Part shown: one piece after another, positions 51,193 through 59,710 of the stretch | How positions within the stretch are numbered: the stretch's first letter is position 1 | How the letters are laid out: the number at the start of each line of letters is the position of its first letter | Origin: Castellaniella sp041677825 | Lineage (GTDB): Bacteria; Pseudomonadota; Gammaproteobacteria; Burkholderiales; Burkholderiaceae_B | NCBI RefSeq assembly: GCF_041677825.1 | Contig: NZ_JBAYPG010000010.1 | Location: forward strand, 1 to 64,000 | Reading direction: 5' to 3' | Length of the DNA stretch: 64,000 nt | Notes under the pieces: generated by a model | Seen by the model: only the letters and a program-made list of their open reading frames with translations | Databases searched by the model: none | What the model was told of the DNA's origin: nothing | Translations under genes and position numbers: made by a program

Positions 51193-52689
51193 GTGGGCAG
51201 TCCAGTGCATGATGCATATCGTCGTAGTCAGGCAATGCCGTTGGCCACCCGCGACGCGGTGGCCGCCGAGTTGGCCGGCATCGTGGGGGCCGACCATGTC
51301 TGGTGTGGCGAACAGGCCCGCCAGCGCTACCCGGGCGACAAGAGCTGGTTGACGATCGTGCATGCGCATTATGGCCAGCCGCTGAACCAGCCTGAAATTG
51401 CTGTGGCACCGGCCACGGTGGCGCAGGTTTCGGACATCATGCGCCTGGCCTCGCGCACCGGGATGGCGGTCACCCCGCTGGGTGGCGGTTCGGGTGTCCA
51501 GGGGGCCGCCAATGCCAACCTGGGCGGCTTGCTGCTGGATCTCACCCGACTGGATCGCATCCGTGACGTGGACGAAGCGTCGCTGACCTGCACGGTCGAG
51601 TGCGGCATGAACGTCAAGCGCTTCGATACCGAGCTGGCCAGGCAGGGCCTGACCTTCACGCACGACCCGGCGTCGGCCGAATGGGCCTCGGTGGGCGGCG
51701 CCATCGCGGCGCGCGGTTCGGGGGTGCTGTCGACCCGCTATGGCAACATACAGGATCACGTGCTGTCCCTGGAAGTCGTGCTGGCCGATGGCCAGGTGGT
51801 GCAGCTGCCGGCCGTGCCCAAGCATGGCGTGGGGCCCGAACTCAGCCAGTTGTTCGTGGGCAGCGAGGGGGTGCTGGGCATCGTCACTGCTGCGCGTGTC
51901 AAAATCCAGAAGCAGCCCGGAGCCCGGCGCTTCAGTGCCGTGCGCTTTCCTTCACTGGCCGCGGGTATTGCAGCCGGGCGGGAGATCGTCACTTCGGGGC
52001 TGCGCCCGGCGGTGATCCGCCTCTACGATGCGCATTCCTCGGTGCTCAGCCTCGAGAAGATCGTGCGCGCCGGCCTGCAGGGCGAAACCATGGTGCTGAT
52101 GGTGGAAGGCCAGCACGCGGCATTGGTCGATGCCGAGATGCAGATTTGCGAGCAGATCTGCCAGGATCACGGCGGGCAGAAACTCGATGACCGTATCGGC
52201 GCCTTGTGGTGGGATGATCGCTATGGGATGTCCCATCCGCCGCATACGCCAGCGTTGCCGCAGATCTGGATGACGATGGATGCGGTGTCCGATTTTCGCT
52301 GCATTCAGGGGCTGTACGACGGGGTGACCGCCGCCATTGCCAGTTCGATCGACCCCAAGTGGGGGCTTTCGGTCAAGACGCACCTGTCGCACTGGTATGA
52401 ATGGGGTGCAATGATCTACGCCAGGGTCAATGTGCCTCGAGGGCCGGACAATCTGCAGGAGGCCGTGGCGCTGCATGATCGGATCGTGGCTGCTGCGGTG
52501 CAGGCCACCCTGGCCGCCGGTGGGGTGATGAACGATCATCACGGTGTGGGGATGCGTCTGGGGCCCCACATGCAGGCTCAATTCGGGGCGGCGGGCATGA
52601 GCCTCCTGCAGGGGGTGAAGTCGGGGCTGGACCCGCAGGGGATCCTGAGTCCCGGCAAACTGGGGCTGTCCAGCCCGCTGGCGGGCTGA
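51193..52689 (+). CDS. FAD-linked (GlcD/alkyl-DHAP synthase type) oxidoreductase
   Basis: A 498-residue flavoprotein of the FAD_binding_4 group. The PCMH FAD-binding domain shows VTPLGGGSGVQGAANANLGG and TFTHDPASAEWASVGGAIAA; the C-terminal oxidase domain ends with LDPQGILSPGKLGL and has a His-rich active-site stretch (NDHHGVGMRLGPHM). Such enzymes oxidise 2-hydroxyacids or form ether lipids; hydroxyacid oxidation fits the catabolic context better. The start is GTG 51193, six bases after AAGGAG. Confidence 0.85.
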   Translation: MGSPVHDAYRRSQAMPLATRDAVAAELAGIVGADHVWCGEQARQRYPGDKSWLTIVHAHYGQPLNQPEIAVAPATVAQVSDIMRLASRTGMAVTPLGGGSGVQGAANANLGGLLLDLTRLDRIRDVDEASLTCTVECGMNVKRFDTELARQGLTFTHDPASAEWASVGGAIAARGSGVLSTRYGNIQDHVLSLEVVLADGQVVQLPAVPKHGVGPELSQLFVGSEGVLGIVTAARVKIQKQPGARRFSAVRFPSLAAGIAAGREIVTSGLRPAVIRLYDAHSSVLSLEKIVRAGLQGETMVLMVEGQHAALVDAEMQICEQICQDHGGQKLDDRIGALWWDDRYGMSHPPHTPALPQIWMTMDAVSDFRCIQGLYDGVTAAIASSIDPKWGLSVKTHLSHWYEWGAMIYARVNVPRGPDNLQEAVALHDRIVAAAVQATLAAGGVMNDHHGVGMRLGPHMQAQFGAAGMSLLQGVKSGLDPQGILSPGKLGLSSPLAG

Positions 52690-52737
52690 TGGCCCGGGTG
52701 GACGGCGGTTTCCGATGCATGGCATGGGGGTGACGCA

Positions 52738-53505
52738 ATGAATCTGGGCTTGGCAGGGCGTGTGGCCCTGATTACCGGCGGTGCGCGTGGCATCGGTCTG
52801 GCGCATGCCCGTGCGCTCGGTCATGAAGGCGCCGTCATCATCCTCAACGATGTCGATGAGCAGGCAGCCGAAGCGGCGGTCGGTGGCCTGCGTGCCGACG
52901 GCATACAGGTCGGTTTTCGGCCGGGTGATGCCACGGTCCCGGACGTGGTCGAAGACACCGTGGCCGGGGTGTTGTCGGAACACGGCCGGCTGGACATCCT
53001 GGTCAACAATGCCGGCATCGGGGTCAAGCCGGCCGCCCTGGTGCAGGAGATGCCGTTCGACGCCTGGCAACGCATGCTGCATGTCCATCTGGACAGTACC
53101 TTCCTGTGGTCGCGGGCTGCGGTGGCGCCCATGCGCGAGAACGGTTTCGGGCGCATCATCAATACCTCTTCGATGAATTTCACCGGTGGCGGCCGGCCCG
53201 GGGTGGCGCATTACTCGGCGGCCAAGGCCGGCATCGTCGGCCTGACCCGGACGATGGCCAAGGAGGTGGGTCCGCTGGGGATCACCGTGAATGCGATCGC
53301 CCCCGGCTACGTGGCGACCGAACTGATCGCCCAGTTCTCGGCCGACATGATGCGGCGTCTGCAGAGCCAGAATCCGATGGGGCGTCTGTGCCAGCCCGAA
53401 GAAGTGGCTGCGCTGGTCGCCTTTCTGTGTTCCGGGCATGCCGGCTTCATCAATGGTGAACTGATCTGCATGGATGGTGGCCGGCGTGATTTCTACTGGG
53501 GCTGA
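52738..53505 (+). CDS. Short-chain dehydrogenase/reductase
   Basis: A 255-residue classical SDR: NAD(P)-binding TGGARGIGLAHARA, NNAGIG, catalytic Ser in IINTSSMNFTGGG, YSAAK active-site Tyr/Lys and the PG motif in IAPGYVATE. An Asp after the second strand (LNDVDE) favours NAD over NADP. It probably oxidises a polyol or hydroxy intermediate in this operon; the substrate is unknown. Confidence 0.9.
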   Translation: MNLGLAGRVALITGGARGIGLAHARALGHEGAVIILNDVDEQAAEAAVGGLRADGIQVGFRPGDATVPDVVEDTVAGVLSEHGRLDILVNNAGIGVKPAALVQEMPFDAWQRMLHVHLDSTFLWSRAAVAPMRENGFGRIINTSSMNFTGGGRPGVAHYSAAKAGIVGLTRTMAKEVGPLGITVNAIAPGYVATELIAQFSADMMRRLQSQNPMGRLCQPEEVAALVAFLCSGHAGFINGELICMDGGRRDFYWG

Positions 53506-53527
53506 TCCCGGATCGGGACGGACGGGC

Positions 53528-55054
53528 ATGGATGGCATGGGCAATAAACACTATTTCATCGGTATCGACATTGGCGCGGGCAGTCTGACGACGACGGTGA
53601 TCGATCTGCAGGGGCAGGTTGTCGGCTCGGCCAGTGCCGAACTGACCACGCACAGCCCCCACGCCGGCTGGAGCGAGCAGGATCCGCACGACTGGTGGCA
53701 TGCGCTGTGCGGCACGGCCCGCCAGGCACTGGCCCAGGGGTCGCTGGCTGCCGACCAGATCGGGGCCGTCGCACTGAGCGCGGGTGCGCATACGCCTGTG
53801 CTCGTCGATGCCGCCGGGCAGGTCATCCGCCCGGCCATCCTCTGGAGCGACACGCGCAGCCGCCTTGAAGCAGCCGAACTCAAGGAAAATCACGGATCCG
53901 AGATCTTCGGCATTGCCCGCAACGTGCCGGCGCCCACCTGGACGCAGCCGCAGTTGCTCTGGCTGGCGCGTCACGAGCCAGATGCACTGGCGCGCACGAA
54001 ACGCCTGTATGTGGCCAAGGACTGGCTGCGGGCGCAGCTGACGGACACCTGGGAAACCGATCACACCGAAGCGGCGGGCACCTTGCTGTACGATGTGCAG
54101 CGTCGGCAGTGGTCCGATCGCCTCTGCGCGATGATCGGGCTGGATCCAGCCCTGTTGCCGCCCCTGGTGGCGGTGACGGACGTGGTGGGCCAGGTGACCA
54201 CGGCCGCCGCCGCGGCCACCGGCCTGGCGGTCGGCACGCCCGTGGTCTGCGGCAGTTCCGATACATCCATCGAAACCTATGGGGCGGGCGCGGTGGCCCT
54301 GGGCACCGGGGCGGTCAAGCTGGCGACTGCGGCCACCATCACCATGGTCAATGCCGAGCCGGGGCCCACGGCGTCCGTGATCCATTATCCGTTCTGTGTG
54401 CCGGATCACTGGTACGCCATCGGCGCGACCAATTCGTGCGCCTCGGCGCACCGTTGGTTGCGCGACACGTTCTTTTCCGGCAACGGCATGACGGGGGCAC
54501 AGGCCTTCCAGGCCATGGACCGCGATGCGGCCAGTGTACCGGCCGGCGCGGGCGGGCTGTTGTTTCACCCCTATCTGCAGGGTGAGCGCACGCCCTACTG
54601 GGATCCGCTGCTGCGCGGCGATTTTCTGGGCATCACGTTTGCGCACGAGCGGCGCCATTTTGTACGCGCGCTCTACGAGGGGGTCGCCTTTTCCCTGTAC
54701 GATGTGCTGCAGGCGCTCGAAGCGCAGGGCAAGGCGATGACCGAGGCCCGCATCATCGGTGGTGGCTCGCACAGTGCCACCTGGCGCCAGATCGTGGCCG
54801 ACGTGCTCGGGATATCCATCGCCATGCCACGCATCACCGATGCCTCGTTCGGGGCGGCCCTCGTTGCGGCAGTGGGGGCGGGTGCCTTTCCAGACCTGCC
54901 CACGGCGGCTGAACGCACGGTGGCTTTCGTGGCTCATCACGAACCGGACCCCCGGCAGCACCAGCGTTATCTGGACATGCATGCGATCTACCGTGATGCG
55001 GCCCGGGCGCTGTTCGATATCAACCACCGTCTGTCGGCCATCAGTCCGAGGTGA
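53528..55054 (+). CDS. FGGY-family carbohydrate kinase
   Basis: About 508 residues, xylulokinase-like. N-terminal ATP/sugar loop IGIDIGAGSLTTTVIDLQG, FGGY signature regions WSDTRSRLEAAEL and VCGSSDTSIETYGAGAVALG, and C-terminal GGGSHSATWRQIVADVLG. It phosphorylates a pentulose, tetrose, polyol or similar; exact substrate not readable. ATG 53537 is an alternative start. Confidence 0.88.
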   Translation: MDGMGNKHYFIGIDIGAGSLTTTVIDLQGQVVGSASAELTTHSPHAGWSEQDPHDWWHALCGTARQALAQGSLAADQIGAVALSAGAHTPVLVDAAGQVIRPAILWSDTRSRLEAAELKENHGSEIFGIARNVPAPTWTQPQLLWLARHEPDALARTKRLYVAKDWLRAQLTDTWETDHTEAAGTLLYDVQRRQWSDRLCAMIGLDPALLPPLVAVTDVVGQVTTAAAAATGLAVGTPVVCGSSDTSIETYGAGAVALGTGAVKLATAATITMVNAEPGPTASVIHYPFCVPDHWYAIGATNSCASAHRWLRDTFFSGNGMTGAQAFQAMDRDAASVPAGAGGLLFHPYLQGERTPYWDPLLRGDFLGITFAHERRHFVRALYEGVAFSLYDVLQALEAQGKAMTEARIIGGGSHSATWRQIVADVLGISIAMPRITDASFGAALVAAVGAGAFPDLPTAAERTVAFVAHHEPDPRQHQRYLDMHAIYRDAARALFDINHRLSAISPR

Positions 55055-55057
55055 TCC

Positions 55058-56143
55058 ATGCTCAAGGTCTTTGCTGCCCCACATCGATACATTCAGGGGC
55101 CTGATGCGCTCGCGCAGCTGGGCGCCCAGGCCGCGGTCCTGGGCGCACGCCGCCCACTGGTCATCATGGATTCGTTCGTGCGCGATCTGCTGTTCGAGCG
55201 CATACGGCAGGGCCTCGGGGATCTGGCCGACCAGGCCATCGTCACCGTGTTCAGCGGCGAATGTACCGGCGCCGAGATCGACCGGCTGGCGGGCCTGGCT
55301 GCGGGCGCCCAGGCCGATGTCATCGTGGCGGTCGGGGGCGGCAAGACCATCGACAGCGCAAAGGGGGTCCGGATCCAGTCCGGCCTGCCCATTTTCATCG
55401 TGCCGAGCATTGCGTCCAACGACTCGCCCACCAGTCGCCTGGTGGTGCTGTATACCGCCGATCATGCGGTGGACAAGGTCGATCTCATGCCCACCAATCC
55501 GGATCTGGTTCTGGTGGATACCCAGGTGCTGGTGCAGGCGCCCGAACGCTTCTTTGTCTCGGGGGTGGGCGATGCACTGTCCAAGAAATTCGAGGCTGCG
55601 CAGTGCATCGGCAGCCGACGCAGGAATTTTCACGACGGACAGGCGACGTTGCTGGCGCAAGCCATCGCCGACTTGTGCTACGACACGGTACGGGCGCATG
55701 CCGATGGCGCGCTCGAGGCCGTGCGCAACCGGCGGGTCAATGATGACTTCGAGCGTACGGTCGAAGCCACCATCCTGCTGTCCGGGCTGGCATTCGAAAG
55801 TGCAGGTCTGTCCATCGCGCATTCATTGACCCGGGGCCTGTCCGCGGTGCCAGGCCCGGCAGCGGCCCTGCATGGTGAGCAGGTGGCCTTTGGCCTGCTG
55901 GTCCAGTTGTTGCTGGAAGGCCGGTCTGCGGATTTCATGGCGGACCTGCTGATGTTCTACGGTCGCATGGGTCTGCCCCGGACCCTGACCGGGCTCGGTT
56001 TGCAGGGTGATCCTGCACAGGCAGCTGATCTGATCGCGCAGATCACGTGGGAACGGGCCCCTTATACAGGGGCTTTCACGCACCCACTGGATCAAAAGCG
56101 GCTGGCAGCTGCAATCCTTGATGTCCATCGGTCAAACGCATGA
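55058..56143 (+). CDS. Iron-containing alcohol dehydrogenase, GldA-like
   Basis: A 361-residue group III metal-dependent dehydrogenase resembling glycerol dehydrogenase. NAD-binding VGGGKTIDSAKGVR, SIASNDSPTS and metal ligands in SGVGDALSKKFEA (Asp), GLSIAHSLTRGL (His) and ALHGEQVAFGLL (His). It probably interconverts a polyol and a ketose. It is three bases downstream of the kinase gene and upstream of the TRAP genes. Confidence 0.88.
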   Translation: MLKVFAAPHRYIQGPDALAQLGAQAAVLGARRPLVIMDSFVRDLLFERIRQGLGDLADQAIVTVFSGECTGAEIDRLAGLAAGAQADVIVAVGGGKTIDSAKGVRIQSGLPIFIVPSIASNDSPTSRLVVLYTADHAVDKVDLMPTNPDLVLVDTQVLVQAPERFFVSGVGDALSKKFEAAQCIGSRRRNFHDGQATLLAQAIADLCYDTVRAHADGALEAVRNRRVNDDFERTVEATILLSGLAFESAGLSIAHSLTRGLSAVPGPAAALHGEQVAFGLLVQLLLEGRSADFMADLLMFYGRMGLPRTLTGLGLQGDPAQAADLIAQITWERAPYTGAFTHPLDQKRLAAAILDVHRSNA

Positions 56144-56194
56144 TGCAGATGGACAGAAAATCCATGATGGTATGACACACCAAGGAGACACACC

Positions 56195-57184
56195 ATGAAA
56201 AAATGGCTCTCGATCTGCACTACGGCGCTCGCCCTGTCCGTGGGTGCGACCGCCCTGCATGCTGAAACGACCGTGCGGGTCGGCAGCATACAGTCCGAAG
56301 AGTTCTACATGAATCCGTACATCAAGAAATTCGAGGAAATCGTTCGTGAAAAGACCGACAATGCCTACAATTTCAAGGTGTACTACAACAGTACGCTGGG
56401 CAGCGAATCCGAGATGTTCGAACAGATGCAGGCGGGCCTGCTCGACATGATGTTCGGTTATTCGGCGATTCTGCCGAATTACGTCAAGGAAACCGAAATC
56501 ATCGGCCTGCCTGGCCTGCTGTCCGATTTCGACGAAGTGCACAAGGTCATGAATGGCCCGATCGGCGAAGATCTCGCACAAAAAGTACTGGACAGCACCG
56601 GCGTGCGCATTCTCTGGTTCGTCGACCAGGCACACCGCAACGTGTTTCTGAAAGACAAGGATGTCAAGTCCGTGGCCGATCTCAAGGGGATCAAGCTGCG
56701 CTCGCCCAATTCGCCGCTGTACCTCCAGGTGCTGGGCACGATGGGCTTCAATGCGGCGCCCATGGGTTTCAATGAAATCTATACCGCCGTGCAGACGGGC
56801 GTGGTCGATGGCCACGAACAGGAAGATCCGGGTATGCTGGCCATGAAGTTCTACGAGGTCGAAAACCGGGCGGTCGTGACGCGCCATATGTATCAGTCGG
56901 CGGTGTGGGAAGTCAGCGAAAAGTTCTTCCAGAAGCTGCCCGAGAAGGATCGCCAGATCTTCATCGATGCGGCGCGCGAGGCAGGCATCTGGTTCCGTCC
57001 GCTGACCGGTCTCGAAGCCGAACTGGCTGCACGCAAGGAACTCGAGGAAAAGCATGGCGTCAAGGTGGTCGAGCTCGACCAGGCCGAGCTCAATGCGCTG
57101 TTCGAGCCCATGGTCGATCAATACGCCAAGGATAGGGGCATCTACGACTACGTGGTCAAGGTGCGCGAAGAACTGGGCAAGTAA
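56195..57184 (+). CDS. dctP: TRAP transporter substrate-binding protein DctP
   Basis: A 329-residue periplasmic binding protein: signal sequence ICTTALALSVGATALHAE, then TRAP-type motifs (LKGIKLRSPNSPLYLQVL with the anion-binding Arg, and NEIYTAVQTGVVDGHEQ). It captures the substrate for DctQM. GGAG nine bases before the ATG. Confidence 0.93.
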   Translation: MKKWLSICTTALALSVGATALHAETTVRVGSIQSEEFYMNPYIKKFEEIVREKTDNAYNFKVYYNSTLGSESEMFEQMQAGLLDMMFGYSAILPNYVKETEIIGLPGLLSDFDEVHKVMNGPIGEDLAQKVLDSTGVRILWFVDQAHRNVFLKDKDVKSVADLKGIKLRSPNSPLYLQVLGTMGFNAAPMGFNEIYTAVQTGVVDGHEQEDPGMLAMKFYEVENRAVVTRHMYQSAVWEVSEKFFQKLPEKDRQIFIDAAREAGIWFRPLTGLEAELAARKELEEKHGVKVVELDQAELNALFEPMVDQYAKDRGIYDYVVKVREELGK

Positions 57185-57208
57185 TCAAGGCTCGAGTGGG
57201 GTCACCCG

Positions 57209-57676
57209 ATGAACAAATCCTGGCATCCCCTGTTCAGCGAGGTGATCGTCATCCTCTGCTTTCTCGTGATCGTGCTGGCTACCTTTCTTGGGGTGGTCAG
57301 CCGTTACGTGCTTGAATACTCATTGCCGTGGGCCGACGAGGTGGCCCGCTATGCGCTCGTCTGGCTGGTATATGTCGGCATGGTCAGTACCCTGGTGCGG
57401 GGCCAGCACGTCTGCGTCGAACTGCTTCTCGTGCGCTATCGGGGCCGGGCCAGGGTCTGGCTGCTGAACCTGATCGATCTGGCCTGTATGGTGCTGTTCG
57501 CCGCACTGTTGTACGGCGGCCTGCAGCTGATGCAGATGGCGCAGACGCAGATCACGCCCGCGCTGGGCATTTCCAAGTCCTGGATCTATGCTGCGGTCCC
57601 GCTGGGGTCTGCACTGATGTTGATCGAATATGTCCTGCGCATCCGGCGCAGGCTGTCTGGCCAGAGCGCCAGCTGA
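57209..57676 (+). CDS. dctQ: TRAP transporter small permease DctQ
   Basis: A 155-residue protein with four membrane helices (EVIVILCFLVIVLATFLGVV, ALVWLVYVGMVSTLV, LIDLACMVLFAALLYGGL, WIYAAVPLGSALMLIEYVL), including the PWADEVARYALVWLVYVG family motif. It pairs with the DctM subunit ten bases downstream. Confidence 0.93.
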   Translation: MNKSWHPLFSEVIVILCFLVIVLATFLGVVSRYVLEYSLPWADEVARYALVWLVYVGMVSTLVRGQHVCVELLLVRYRGRARVWLLNLIDLACMVLFAALLYGGLQLMQMAQTQITPALGISKSWIYAAVPLGSALMLIEYVLRIRRRLSGQSAS

Positions 57677-57686
57677 GGAGGGCGAA

Positions 57687-58973
57687 ATGGAAGCGATCTT
57701 CATGCTCCTGCTGCTGTTCGCCTTTCTGACCATCGGCATTCCGATTGCGTTCTCGATCGGCCTGTCCGTTCTCACCATGCTGCTGATCACCGATGTGCCC
57801 GTGCTGATCTTTGCCCAGCGCGCTGCAAATGCGGCCGACAGCTTTGCGTTGCTGGCCATCCCGCTGTTCGTGCTGGCGGGCGAACTCATGAATCATGGCG
57901 GGCTCACGCGGCGCCTGATTGGCTTTGCCCAGGCGCTGATCGGCCACGTGCGCGGCGGCCTGGGCCAGTCGGGTGTGCTGGCCAGCCTCATCTTTGCCAA
58001 TGTCTCGGGCTCGGCCGTGGCCGATACCACGGCCATTGGCTCGGTCCTCGTGCCGTCCATGATCGACAAGGGCTACAAGCCCACGTTCGTGGCCTCGCTG
58101 CAGGCCAGTGCCGGGTGCCTCGCGCCCATCGTGCCGCCCAGCATCCTGCTGATTCTCTATGGCTCGATTGTCAATGTGTCCATCGGGGCCCTGTTCCTGG
58201 GGGCTGTCGTTCCAGGCTACCTGATTGCGCTGTGCCTGATGGTCGTGGTGCACATGCTGACCTCGCCGAAGCGACAGCCCACCATCGTGCGCGAGCCCTT
58301 TGCCGGCTGGGGGGTGATCAAATGCGCTACACGGCAGGCCCTGCCGGCTCTGGCGATGCCCGTGATCATCATCGGCGGTATCGCGGGCGGGGTATTCACC
58401 GCCACCGAAGCGGGCGCTGTCGCCGTGGTGTACGCGTTTCTGGTGGGCCGGTTCTATTACCGGGGCTTTCGCATCCGGGATCTGCCGCAGATCCTGATCT
58501 CGTCGGCGGGCGTGACGGTGATGGTGATGGCCATCATTTGCTTTGCGGCGATTTTCGGCTGGCTGCTGGCGTGGCACAACGTGCCCGATGAGGTCGGCGC
58601 GTGGATCAAGTCCTTTGCCACCAGCCCGTACATGTTCTTGGCGATCGTCATTGGTTTCGTCCTCTTGCTGGGCATGGTGATGGAGGTGCTGGCGATTGCC
58701 ACCATCTTTGGCCCGTTGCTGCATACGCTGGCGACGGGCTATGGCTTCGACCCCATATTCTTTGGCGTGATCCTCGCGATTCTCATGCAGATCGGCGGTG
58801 CAACCCCGCCCGTGGGGGTGCTGCTCAACATCACCTGTGGCCTGGCGGGCGTGACCCCGGGGCGCTGCCTGGGCTACATGGGCATCTTCGTGGGCGTGTA
58901 TGTGCTGGTCGTCCTGCTGGCCATCCTGTTCCCGCCGCTGATCACCTATCTGCCACACATGATGTTCGGCTGA
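57687..58973 (+). CDS. dctM: TRAP transporter large permease DctM
   Basis: A 428-residue, about 12-helix secondary transporter subunit moving the substrate with Na+ or H+. Family motifs: LLAIPLFVLAGELMNHGGLT, NVSGSAVADTTAIGSVLVP, ASAGCLAPIVPPSILLILYG, ATEAGAVAVVYAF and IGGATPPVGVLLN. AGGAGG before ATG 57687. It ends the operon. Confidence 0.94.
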   Translation: MEAIFMLLLLFAFLTIGIPIAFSIGLSVLTMLLITDVPVLIFAQRAANAADSFALLAIPLFVLAGELMNHGGLTRRLIGFAQALIGHVRGGLGQSGVLASLIFANVSGSAVADTTAIGSVLVPSMIDKGYKPTFVASLQASAGCLAPIVPPSILLILYGSIVNVSIGALFLGAVVPGYLIALCLMVVVHMLTSPKRQPTIVREPFAGWGVIKCATRQALPALAMPVIIIGGIAGGVFTATEAGAVAVVYAFLVGRFYYRGFRIRDLPQILISSAGVTVMVMAIICFAAIFGWLLAWHNVPDEVGAWIKSFATSPYMFLAIVIGFVLLLGMVMEVLAIATIFGPLLHTLATGYGFDPIFFGVILAILMQIGGATPPVGVLLNITCGLAGVTPGRCLGYMGIFVGVYVLVVLLAILFPPLITYLPHMMFG

Positions 58974-59007
58974 CGAAGGGCTTGCTGTCGACCGGGGCAT
59001 TTCACGC

Positions 59008-59013
59008 TATGAT
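59008..59013 (+). promoter_or_regulatory. Candidate -10 element of the small lipoprotein gene
   Basis: TATGAT lies 42 bases before the lipoprotein start; no well-spaced -35 is evident. Weak call. Confidence 0.25.
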
Positions 59014-59055
59014 CAAGGCCTCAAGTTTTCAATCCTGTCATGCGGGGGGTCTTTC

Positions 59056-59304
59056 ATGCGTAGATCAGCGTTTATCATGGCGGTGCTGGCCAGCGCCTTT
59101 CTGGTGGCGTGCCAATCCCCCGGGGGGATGCGGGGTGGCCAGGCCAATGTCTCGGAATTCGACTGCATTGCCGCCACGGTAGGGGGCGCCGTCATCGGTG
59201 GGCTGGTAGGCAGCACCATTGGCGGCGGCAGCGGCAAGACATTGGCCACGGCCGCCGGCATCGGTGGCGGGGGCTACCTGGGCAACCGCATGGGTTGTCG
59301 CTGA
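59056..59304 (+). CDS. Small glycine-zipper lipoprotein
   Basis: An 82-residue lipoprotein: lipobox FLVACQS, then a mature part dominated by a glycine zipper (TVGGAVIGGLVGSTIGGGSG, GIGGGGYLGNRMG) as in 17-kDa surface antigen/SlyB-type proteins. Two Cys flank the zipper. It probably resides in the outer membrane; function unknown. Confidence 0.8.
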   Translation: MRRSAFIMAVLASAFLVACQSPGGMRGGQANVSEFDCIAATVGGAVIGGLVGSTIGGGSGKTLATAAGIGGGGYLGNRMGCR

Positions 59305-59322
59305 CACACCGGAGCGCACATC

Positions 59323-59679
59323 ATGAAAAAAAACCTGTTTCTTCTGGCGGCCTTGCTGGTCAGCGTACCCGTACTGGCCCAGCCGGGTCCGTCTCCCTGG
59401 ACGGCAGAGCACTTCGAGCGCCTGGACACTGATCGGGATGGCCAGGTCAGCCGGGCCGAGTATCGGCAATTCATGGAAGAGGCCTTTGCCAACCTGGATC
59501 AGGATGCCAACGGCCAGATCACGCCCGCCGAGGCGGCTGGCGTGCTCACGGTCGAGCAGTTCAGCCGCGTCGATGTCGACCAGGGCGGCACCATAGGGAA
59601 AACCGAATTCATGGATGCCGTCATGGCCGACTTCGATCGCCAGGATCGGGATGGCGACGGGTTCCTGTCACGCGATTGA
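59323..59679 (+). CDS. Exported EF-hand calcium-binding protein
   Basis: A 118-residue protein with signal sequence FLLAALLVSVPVLAQ and EF-hand-type loops DTDRDGQVSRAE, DQDANGQITPAE and DVDQGGTIGKTE, plus a fourth at the end (DRDGDGFLSRD). The last loop stops short of the final helix. A periplasmic Ca2+-binding role is likely; partner unknown. It is 18 bases downstream of the lipoprotein gene and likely co-transcribed. Confidence 0.85.
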   Translation: MKKNLFLLAALLVSVPVLAQPGPSPWTAEHFERLDTDRDGQVSRAEYRQFMEEAFANLDQDANGQITPAEAAGVLTVEQFSRVDVDQGGTIGKTEFMDAVMADFDRQDRDGDGFLSRD

Positions 59680-59692
59680 CCCCGGAACCCGG

Positions 59693-59710
59693 CGCGCATC
59701 ATGATGCGCG
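59693..59710. terminator. Perfect 18-bp palindrome between convergent genes
   Basis: CGCGCATCATGATGCGCG is self-complementary and spans the stop of the dehydrogenase gene (59699-59701). It could form a 7-bp stem with a CATG loop, but no T-run follows, so the terminator role is tentative. Confidence 0.35.

Noticed and set aside
53450..55822. Minus-strand frame of 790 codons opposite the kinase and GldA-like genes
   Set aside because: No domain motifs; crosses two clear genes on the other strand.
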